Below are positions 14,686 to 20,231 of a stretch of DNA of 20,231 bases, in pieces. This stretch comes from Caulobacter sp. GTDB lineage: Bacteria; Pseudomonadota; Alphaproteobacteria; Caulobacterales; Caulobacteraceae. The first letter of the stretch is position 1. The number at the start of each line of letters is the position of its first letter. Location of the stretch: contig JACMOF010000203.1 of assembly GCA_014378155.1 (NCBI GenBank), positions 1 through 20,231 of the forward strand. The letters run 5' to 3'. The translations under genes were made by a program, and so were the position numbers. The notes under the pieces were generated by a model. It ran no database searches, was not told where the DNA came from, and was given only the letters and a program-made list of their open reading frames with translations.

Positions 14686-17600
14686 ACCTGGGCCTCTCGG
14701 GTCGCCTGACCAAGGCGTCGATCAAGTCGCCGCTGACGCCGCTGATCCTGCTGGCGGCGATCGCCGTGGGCCTGCTGGCCCTGATTTCGATCCCCCGCGA
14801 GGAGGAGCCGCAGATCAGCGTGCCCATGGTCGACATCATGGTCGCCGCGCCCGGCCTGCGCGCCCCCGACGCCATCGAACTGGTTGGCAAGCCGCTGGAG
14901 ACCATCGTCAAGAGCGTCGCCGAGGTCGAACACGTCTATACTTTTGCCGACGACAATCAGGTGATGGTCACAGCCCGCTTCAAGGTCGGGGTCGATCCTG
15001 ACGCCGCAGCCGTGCGCATCCACGAGAAGATCCGCGCCAACTATGACCGCATTCCCGCTGGCATAGCAGAACCCCTGATCCAGACGCGCGGCATCAACGA
15101 CGTGCCCAGCCTGGTGCTGACCCTGTCGCCCAAGCCCGGCGCCGCCGGCCAATGGACCGATCAGGCGCTGTATGAGCTGGCCGGCAAGCTGAGGACCGAG
15201 GTGGCCAAGGTCGACGACGTCGGCCTGACCTTCATCGTCGGCGGACGGCCCGAGGAGATCCGCATCGCGCCCGATCCGGCGCGCCTGGCCCAGCACGGCG
15301 TGTCGCTTGGCGCTTTGATGGACACCGTGCGTCAGGCCACCCGCGCCTTCCCAGCCGGCCAGATCCGGGGCGGCGGCCAGACGATCGACGTCACGGCCGG
15401 CCGCAGCATGACCAGCACGGTTGATATTGGCCTTCTGGCCCTGCCGTCCGCGAGCGGCCAGGCGGTCTTTGTCCGAGACGTCGCCGATGTCATCCAGGGT
15501 CCTCGCGAGGATCAGGCCCGCGCCTGGCGCTATGCCCGCGTCGATGGCGGCTGGAGCCAGGCGCCGGCGGTCAGCCTGGCCATCGCCAAGCGCAAGGGCG
15601 CCAACGCGGTCGTCGTTTCGCAGGCGGTGCTGGCGCGGGTCGAAGCCCTGAAGGGGTCTTTGCTGCCCGATAGCCTGGATGTCGCCGTGACCCGCGACTA
15701 TGGCGCCACGGCCAACGAGAAGGCCAACGAGCTGCTGTTTCACCTGGGCTTGGCTACCCTGTCGATCGTGGTCTTGATCGGCCTGGCCATCGGCTGGCGC
15801 GAGGCGGCGGTGACCGCCGTGGTCATCCCGACCACCATCCTGCTGACCCTCTTCGCCTCCAACCTGATGGGCTACACCATCAATCGGGTCAGCCTGTTTG
15901 CCTTGATCTTCTCGATCGGCATCCTGGTCGACGACGCCATCGTCATGATCGAGAACATTGCGCGACATTGGGCGATGGCCGACGGCCGAAGCCGGATCGA
16001 TGCGGCGGTCGACGCGGTGGCGGAGGTCGGCAATCCGACCGTGGTCGCCACCCTGACGGTGGTCTCGGCCCTGCTGCCGATGCTTTTCGTCTCGGGCCTC
16101 ATGGGCCCCTACATGGCTCCGATCCCGGTCAACGCCTCGGCGGCCATGGTGTTCTCATTCTTCGTCGCCGTGGTCATCGCGCCCTGGCTGATGGTGCGTT
16201 TCGCCCGCAAGACGCTAAACGCCGACGGCCATGGCGCCAAGGGCGGCCACGACGGCGGCGGCAAGCTTGGCGGACTCTATCGCCAGGTCGCGGGGCGGGT
16301 CATCGCCACGCGCAAGAGCGCCTGGACCTTCCTGATCGGCGTGGGCCTAGCCACCCTGCTGGCCTGCGCCATGTTCGCCACCAAGACCGTGACGGTGAAA
16401 CTGCTGCCGTTCGACAACAAGTCGGAGCTGCAGGTGGTGTTGGACATGCCGGAGGGAACCTCGCTGGAGGCCACCTCCCGAGCCTTGTCCGACGCGGCGG
16501 TGATCACCCGCGCCCTGCCCGAGGTCACGGCGATCGACGCCTATGCGGGCACGGCCTCGCCTTTCAATTTCAACGGCCTGGTGCGCCACTACTATCTGCG
16601 CAATCGCCCCGACCAGGGCGATCTATCGGTCGCCTTGGCCGAAAAGGGCGGGCGCACGCGCTCCAGCCACGCCGTGGCGCTGGACCTGCGCGAGCGGCTG
16701 GCCAAGGTTGTGCTGCCGGGCGGGGCCTCGATCAAGGTGGTCGAGGCCCCGCCCGGACCGCCGGTGATGGCCACCCTGCTGGCCGAGATCTATGGTCCCG
16801 ACGCCAAGACGCGGCGCGCCGTGGCCGAACGCGTCAAGGCCGCCTTCAAGTCCGTGCCCTACATCGTCGATATCGACGACAGCTACGGCCAGCCCCGGCC
16901 CGGCCTGCGCCTGATTCCCGACCGCGATCGCCTGGAGGCCCTGAAGGTCAATGACCGCGAGGTCCTGGACTCGATCAGTGCGGCTTTTGGCGGTCAGGTG
17001 GTCGGCTACGCCCATCGCGGCGAGGGGCGCGATCCCCTGGAGATTTCGGTGCGCCTGCCGCAGTCGGCGCGCAGCTGGGGCGAAGGTCTGGCATCCCTGC
17101 CCGTGGCCCAGAGCCAGGGTGGCCGGCTCGTGGCGCTGGGCGAGGTGGTCACCGCCACCCAGGAGGCCGGATCGACCCACATCTTCCGCCGCGACGGCCG
17201 CGACGTCGATATGATCATGGCCGAACTGGCCGGCGCCTACGAGGCGCCGATCTACGGGATGATGGCGGTCGATAAGGCGATCAAGACTGCCGACTGGGGC
17301 AATCTGCAAATGCCCGACATTCGCATGAACGGCCAGCCGACCGACGAGAGCAAGCCGACCGTGCTCTGGGACGGTGAGTGGGAAATCACCTGGGTGACCT
17401 TCCGCGACATGGGCGCGGCCTTCGGGGTGGCGATCCTTGGCATCTATGTGCTGGTCGTCGCCCAGTTCAAGAGCTTCCGCCTGCCGCTGGTGATCCTGAC
17501 GCCGATCCCCCTGACCCTGGTCGGCATCGTCATCGGCCACATCCTGTTCAAGGCGCCCTTCACCGCCACCTCGATGATCGGCTTCATCGCCCTGGCGGGG

Positions 17601-17903
17601 ATCATCGTGCGCAATTCGATCCTGCTGGTGGACTTCATCCGCCACAGCCAGACCGGCGATCGGCCGCTGCGCGAGGTGTTGCTCGAAGCTGGAGCGATCC
17701 GCTTCAAGCCGATCGTTCTGACCGCCCTGGCGGCCATGATCGGCGCGGCGGTGATCCTGTTCGACCCGATCTTCCAGGGCTTGGCGATCTCGCTGCTGTT
17801 TGGCTTGGCCTCATCGACGGTGCTGACCGTGCTGGTGATTCCCGCCCTCTACATCGTCCTGCGCGATGACGACCGCCCGCAGGTTCCCAAGGAGTCGACA
17901 TGA
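14682..17903 (+). CDS. RND-family efflux pump, inner membrane permease
   Basis: A 1073-residue RND transporter with the usual layout: a first membrane helix (PLILLAAIAVGLLALISI), a large periplasmic loop, helices 2-6, a second loop and helices 8-12. The proton-relay pair D417-D418 is present in GILVDDAIVMIENI (TM4). In TM10 the position of the AcrB Lys940 is Arg977 (GIIVRNSILLVDF), a possible difference in the relay network. It overlaps the adaptor and dps genes, so the three genes are coupled. Substrate type cannot be told: it has neither the methionine-rich look of CusA nor strong similarity to a known drug pump that I can name. Placement in a SqrR-type regulon suggests export of a sulfide-related or toxic thiol compound. 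Confidence 0.94.
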   Translation: MNLGLSGRLTKASIKSPLTPLILLAAIAVGLLALISIPREEEPQISVPMVDIMVAAPGLRAPDAIELVGKPLETIVKSVAEVEHVYTFADDNQVMVTARFKVGVDPDAAAVRIHEKIRANYDRIPAGIAEPLIQTRGINDVPSLVLTLSPKPGAAGQWTDQALYELAGKLRTEVAKVDDVGLTFIVGGRPEEIRIAPDPARLAQHGVSLGALMDTVRQATRAFPAGQIRGGGQTIDVTAGRSMTSTVDIGLLALPSASGQAVFVRDVADVIQGPREDQARAWRYARVDGGWSQAPAVSLAIAKRKGANAVVVSQAVLARVEALKGSLLPDSLDVAVTRDYGATANEKANELLFHLGLATLSIVVLIGLAIGWREAAVTAVVIPTTILLTLFASNLMGYTINRVSLFALIFSIGILVDDAIVMIENIARHWAMADGRSRIDAAVDAVAEVGNPTVVATLTVVSALLPMLFVSGLMGPYMAPIPVNASAAMVFSFFVAVVIAPWLMVRFARKTLNADGHGAKGGHDGGGKLGGLYRQVAGRVIATRKSAWTFLIGVGLATLLACAMFATKTVTVKLLPFDNKSELQVVLDMPEGTSLEATSRALSDAAVITRALPEVTAIDAYAGTASPFNFNGLVRHYYLRNRPDQGDLSVALAEKGGRTRSSHAVALDLRERLAKVVLPGGASIKVVEAPPGPPVMATLLAEIYGPDAKTRRAVAERVKAAFKSVPYIVDIDDSYGQPRPGLRLIPDRDRLEALKVNDREVLDSISAAFGGQVVGYAHRGEGRDPLEISVRLPQSARSWGEGLASLPVAQSQGGRLVALGEVVTATQEAGSTHIFRRDGRDVDMIMAELAGAYEAPIYGMMAVDKAIKTADWGNLQMPDIRMNGQPTDESKPTVLWDGEWEITWVTFRDMGAAFGVAILGIYVLVVAQFKSFRLPLVILTPIPLTLVGIVIGHILFKAPFTATSMIGFIALAGIIVRNSILLVDFIRHSQTGDRPLREVLLEAGAIRFKPIVLTALAAMIGAAVILFDPIFQGLAISLLFGLASSTVLTVLVIPALYIVLRDDDRPQVPKEST

Positions 17904-18380
17904 CGAGCTTGGACATCGATATCGGCATCGCCTCGCCGGAACGCCAGGCCATCACCGAGGGCTCTCGCACCTGCTGGCCGACAGCTACACACTGTACCTG
18001 AAGACCCACAACTATCATTGGAACGTCACGGGTCCGATGTTCCAGACCCTGCACACCATGTTCATGACCCAGTACACCGAGCTGGGCTTGGCGGTCGATG
18101 ACATCGCCGAACGGATCCGCACCCTCGGCCATCCCGCCCCGGGCAGCTACGCGGCCTTCGCCAGGCTCTCCAGCATCGCCGAGGAGGACGCCGTCCCGCC
18201 GTCGCGCGAGATGATCATCAATCTGGTCAAGAGACACGAAACCGTGACGCGCACGGCCCGAGGGATCTTCCCGATCGCCAAGGCGGCTAGCGACGAGCCG
18301 ACCTGTGACCTGCTGACACAGCGCATGCAGGTCTCGGAAAGACCGCCTGGATGCTGCGCAGCCTTCTCGACCCGGCCTAG
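17900..18380 (+). pseudogene. dps: Dps-family ferritin-like protein gene with two 1-base deletions
   Basis: The gene starts ATG at 17900 (overlapping the RND stop as ATGA, with AAGGAG upstream) and reads MTSLDIDIGIASPERQAITEG, then shifts frame. The next frame gives the conserved Dps core YLKTHNYHWNVTGPMFQTLH and QYTELGLAVDDIAERIRTLG, carrying the His and Asp/Glu residues of the ferroxidase centre. Near the end a second shift is needed to read EKTAWMLRSLLDPA before TAG at 18378-18380. Both breaks look like single-base losses in short runs: a C at about 17962 (GGGCTC for GGGCCTC) and an A at 18338-18340 (GAAAG for GAAAAG). Repaired, it would be 160 residues. Either a true pseudogene or, since both are homopolymer losses, sequencing errors in a working DNA-protecting iron-storage protein. 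Confidence 0.88.
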
Positions 18381-18390
18381 ACGACAGGCA

Positions 18391-18415
18391 GGGCGGTCGC
18401 CGTCGGCGTCCGCCC
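18391..18415 (+). terminator. GC-rich hairpin after dps
   Basis: GGGCGG (18391-18396) pairs with CCGCCC (18410-18415), and inside it CGCC pairs with GGCG around a GTC loop, with one T-T mismatch. It begins ten bases after the repaired dps stop. No T-run follows, so it is a probable but non-canonical terminator for the rightward operon. Confidence 0.5.
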
Positions 18416-18424
18416 AACGCCCTC

Positions 18425-18458
18425 TTGAACCTCTCTGCGTATCTTCTAAATTAAGCAG
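18425..18458 (+). promoter_or_regulatory. Possible promoter of the second dithiol arsR gene, leaderless
   Basis: TTGAAC (18425-18430) and TAAATT (18447-18452) are 16 bases apart and would place the transcript start at or next to the ATG at 18459, again without a Shine-Dalgarno. The TCTGC...GCAGA inverted repeat (18434-18438, 18455-18459) flanks the -10 and could be an operator. The AT-rich motif shared by the other two control regions is absent here. Confidence 0.4.
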
Positions 18459-18794
18459 ATGAGCAAGCTCGCCCTCTCTTCGCCGGTCGATGATGTCCAG
18501 GATCTCGCCGCCAGCGCCCATGCCGCCGCGCGTTTGCTCAAGCTCCTGGCCAGCGAGCAGCGCCTGCTCATCCTCTGTCGTCTGATCGATGGGGAGGCCT
18601 CGGTCGGCGATCTGGCGGTCCATGTTGGAATGGCCCAGTCGGCGACCTCCCAGCACCTGGCCAAGATGCGCGCCGAGGGCTTGGTTGCCACCCGGCGGGA
18701 AGCTCAGACCATCTTCTATCGACTGGCCGATCCCGCCGCGATGCGCGTGCTTGAGACGCTGTGCGAGGTCTATCGCGGGGTTGGGACGCGCTGA
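18459..18794 (+). CDS. Second BigR/SqrR-like ArsR repressor with shifted cysteine
   Basis: A 111-residue ArsR-family repressor closely resembling the one at 12840: LLKLLASEQRLLILCRLIDG, recognition helix SATSQHLAKMRAEG, wing TRREAQTIFYRL. Cys40 matches the first sensor cysteine. The second cysteine is Cys102 (VLETLCEVY), four residues before the usual position, which is Arg106 here; that is one helical turn along alpha5. A dithiol bridge may still form but with other geometry, so its signal or affinity may differ from the first repressor. It is next to the convergent tauE-like gene and close to the dioxygenase gene, which BigR regulates in other bacteria. It probably controls that pair or its own gene. 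Confidence 0.9.
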   Translation: MSKLALSSPVDDVQDLAASAHAAARLLKLLASEQRLLILCRLIDGEASVGDLAVHVGMAQSATSQHLAKMRAEGLVATRREAQTIFYRLADPAAMRVLETLCEVYRGVGTR

Positions 18795-18799
18795 GCCTC

Positions 18800-18825
18800 G
18801 ATCACGACCTCATGCCGTCGTGGTC
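18800..18825. terminator. Hairpin between convergent arsR and tauE-like genes
   Basis: GATCACGAC (18800-18808) and GTCGTGGTC (18817-18825) form a 9-bp stem with one G-T pair and an 8-base loop that contains the tauE-like stop codon. The gene ends are 15 bases apart, so it could serve as a bidirectional terminator; no T-run is visible on either side. Confidence 0.45.
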
Positions 18826-19583
18826 TTCCAGGCCACATAGGCCGCGACCATCAGCACAAGGGCGGCGAACAACCTGCGCGCCAGCAACGCGCGCCCAGCC
18901 AGAAGTCCCGCGCCGCGTACGCCTAGGGCGCCTCCGCCCAGTCCGCCCAGGACAAAGAGACCCGCGACGGGCCAGTCGATCAGTCCGGAGGCGGCATAGT
19001 TCAGCGAGGTGGCCGCGCCAAACAGCGAGACCGACAGCAGCGATGAGGCCGTGGCGCTGGCCAGGGTCATGCCTGTAGCCGCTATCAATCCGGGTACAAT
19101 CAGGAACCCGCCGCCGATCCCGAAAAATCCGGCGGCAAGGCCCGTCAGCACGCCCAGCGGCGCCAGCTTTAGCATCAGGCTCGGGCTGATATGGACCAGC
19201 GGATCGCCCTCGGACTTGGGGCGACGCATCATCGATAGGGCAATCGCCGCCATCGCGGCGGCGAACCACAGTAACAGGCGCTGTCCATCGACAGCCTTGG
19301 CCAGGGTCGAGCCCAGGAAGGAGCCGATCAGTCCGGCTCCGGCGAAGACGCTCGCACACGGCCATTTGACGCGCCCTCCCCGGCCATGGCCCACCAGATT
19401 AAGCCCGGCATTGACCGCAACCGCTGCGGCCGATGTTCCAATCGCCACGTGGGGATCGTGGACACCAACGACATAGAGCAGCAATGGGGTGGCGAGCACC
19501 GACCCGCCGCCGCCGAACAGACCCAGCAGCGCGCCGACGACGACGCCGCTCATCAGGGCCGAAACGATCATGAACAAGGACAT
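18810..19583 (-). CDS. TauE/SafE-family sulfite/sulfur anion exporter
   Basis: A 257-residue membrane protein with about eight helices and the internal duplication typical of TauE/SafE: the first half begins GALLGLFGGGGSVLATPLLL and the second repeats GLAAGFFGIGGGFLIVPGLI. Members of this family next to persulfide dioxygenase and BigR genes are thought to export sulfite made from persulfide oxidation. It is divergent from the dioxygenase-like gene across a 78-base control region and convergent with the second arsR gene. The predicted minus-strand promoter (-35 TCGACA at 19635-19640, -10 TATATG at 19612-19617) is overlapped by the shared AT-rich motif, so repression by a dithiol ArsR protein is expected. 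Confidence 0.92.
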   Translation of the reverse strand: MSLFMIVSALMSGVVVGALLGLFGGGGSVLATPLLLYVVGVHDPHVAIGTSAAAVAVNAGLNLVGHGRGGRVKWPCASVFAGAGLIGSFLGSTLAKAVDGQRLLLWFAAAMAAIALSMMRRPKSEGDPLVHISPSLMLKLAPLGVLTGLAAGFFGIGGGFLIVPGLIAATGMTLASATASSLLSVSLFGAATSLNYAASGLIDWPVAGLFVLGGLGGGALGVRGAGLLAGRALLARRLFAALVLMVAAYVAWKTTTA

Positions 19584-19604
19584 ACGGCCAACTCGACGGG
19601 ACTT

Positions 19605-19640
19605 GTATATTCATATATTCGCATATAAGTACTCTGTCGA
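19605..19640 (-). promoter_or_regulatory. Divergent tauE/dioxygenase promoter with AT-rich operator
   Basis: On the minus strand, CGAATATATGAATATAC (19621 down to 19605) agrees at 14 of 17 bases with the motif at 12809-12825. It covers the -10 TATATG (19617-19612) of a promoter whose -35 TCGACA (19640-19635) is 17 bases away. The plus-strand gene may use TATAAG (19624-19629) as its -10, with no good -35. One bound repressor could therefore silence both genes. Confidence 0.6.
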
Positions 19641-19661
19641 TAGGAAACCCGAGAGTATGTG

Positions 19662-20231
19662 ATGCGCGAGCCGCCCCCTTCGCCCGACGCTGCCGTGAAC
19701 AAGGCGAGATCGATTATAGAACAGGCGCTGGCCGCACCCGTCTCGCGACCGCTGGTGCAAGCCTTCTTCGACGAGGCGACCTCCACGGTCAGCTATGTCG
19801 TGAGTGACCCCACCTCATCGGCTTGCGCCATCATCGACAGCGTCCTGGACTATGACGCGGCTTCAGGTAGGACCGCCGAGCGGTCGGCCGACGCACTCAT
19901 CGCCCATGTCAAGAATCAGGGGCTCACGGTCGTCTGGCAGTTGGAGACCCACGCCCACGCCGACCACCTGTCGGCCGCGCCCTATCTGCAAGGCGCTCTG
20001 GGCGGTCGCCTGGCGATCGGCGAGCATATCGTCGACGTTCAAAGCACGTTCGGAAAACTGTTCAATGCGGGACCCGACTTTGCTCGCGATGGCCGGCAGT
20101 TCGATCATCTGTTCAAGGACGGTGAGACGTTTTCGATTGGCGAGTTACGGGCCATCGCCCTGCATGTGCCCGGCCACACCCCGGCCTGCATGGCCTATGT
20201 GATCGGCGATGCGATCTTCGTCGGCGACACC
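19662..20231 (+). CDS. Persulfide-dioxygenase-like metallo-beta-lactamase-fold protein, 3' end outside window
   Basis: The first 190 residues of an MBL-fold hydrolase resembling ETHE1/SdoA/Blh persulfide dioxygenases. Metal-binding motif THAHADHLSAAPYL gives H97, H99, D101 and H102; H172 in PGHTPACMAYV and D189 in FVGDT are further ligands. In ETHE1-type enzymes only two His and one Asp bind a single Fe(II), which oxidises glutathione persulfide to sulfite; the residues needed to tell this from a glyoxalase II are partly outside the window. The ATG has GAGAG seven bases upstream and gives an N-terminal extension of about 35 residues before the MBL domain. Paired divergently with the TauE-like exporter, matching sulfite production with sulfite export. 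Confidence 0.9.
   Translation, partial: MREPPPSPDAAVNKARSIIEQALAAPVSRPLVQAFFDEATSTVSYVVSDPTSSACAIIDSVLDYDAASGRTAERSADALIAHVKNQGLTVVWQLETHAHADHLSAAPYLQGALGGRLAIGEHIVDVQSTFGKLFNAGPDFARDGRQFDHLFKDGETFSIGELRAIALHVPGHTPACMAYVIGDAIFVGDT

Noticed and set aside
19804..20202. A 132-residue plus-strand frame near the right edge
   Set aside because: It is a shifted frame of the dioxygenase-like gene, which shows the MBL metal-binding motifs in its own frame.
1..20231. CRISPR arrays, tRNA/rRNA genes and insertion sequences
   Set aside because: No regularly spaced direct repeats, tRNA-like cloverleaf with conserved loops, or transposase frames were seen.

Overview
The window is high-GC DNA (about 65-70% by eye) with tightly packed, often overlapping genes, TTG/GTG starts and strong third-position GC bias. 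The FecI/FecR plus STN-type TonB receptor set, the SqrR/BigR-type ArsR repressors and a short palindromic repeat I recognise from alphaproteobacterial genomes all suggest an alphaproteobacterium, most likely a Caulobacteraceae relative (Caulobacter/Phenylobacterium). The species is inference only.

Left part (1-2943, minus strand): a four-gene operon transcribed right to left. In order it encodes a thermostable-hemolysin-family (GNAT-like) protein, an AMP-forming acyl ligase, a heme-oxygenase-like diiron oxidase (HDO-like) and an SDR oxidoreductase cut by the window edge. This looks like a small uncharacterised biosynthetic pathway.

Iron block (3134-7955, plus strand): ECF sigma factor (FecI-like), anti-sigma/FecR transducer, STN-containing TonB-dependent receptor and a VIT1/CCC1-family metal transporter. 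The first three form a surface-signalling iron uptake unit. A convergent small gene (7809-8216) encodes an acyl-carrier-protein-like protein that lacks the usual attachment serine and runs antisense into the transporter gene.

Sulfide/persulfide island (8579 to the right edge): two divergent operons meet at 12683-12839. Leftward run sqr, trxC, a DUF2892 membrane protein, a TolC-like outer membrane factor, a short ArsR regulator and a METTL7-like methyltransferase. Rightward run a SqrR/BigR-type dithiol ArsR repressor, a rhodanese, a 108-bp palindromic repeat, an RND adaptor lipoprotein, an RND pump and a dps gene broken by two 1-base deletions. A second dithiol ArsR, a TauE/SafE exporter and a persulfide-dioxygenase-like metallo-hydrolase (truncated by the window end) follow. 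The same 17-nt AT-rich motif (14/17 identical) lies in both divergent control regions, linking sqr/arsR and tauE/dioxygenase into one probable regulon.

Proposed working model: SQR oxidises sulfide to persulfide; thioredoxin, rhodanese/DUF2892 and the dioxygenase process sulfane sulfur; TauE exports sulfite or related anions; the methyltransferase may methylate sulfide or thiols; the tripartite RND pump, whose outer-membrane part sits in the opposite operon from its inner parts, exports an unknown product. The methyltransferase and pump steps are the least described and the most interesting.
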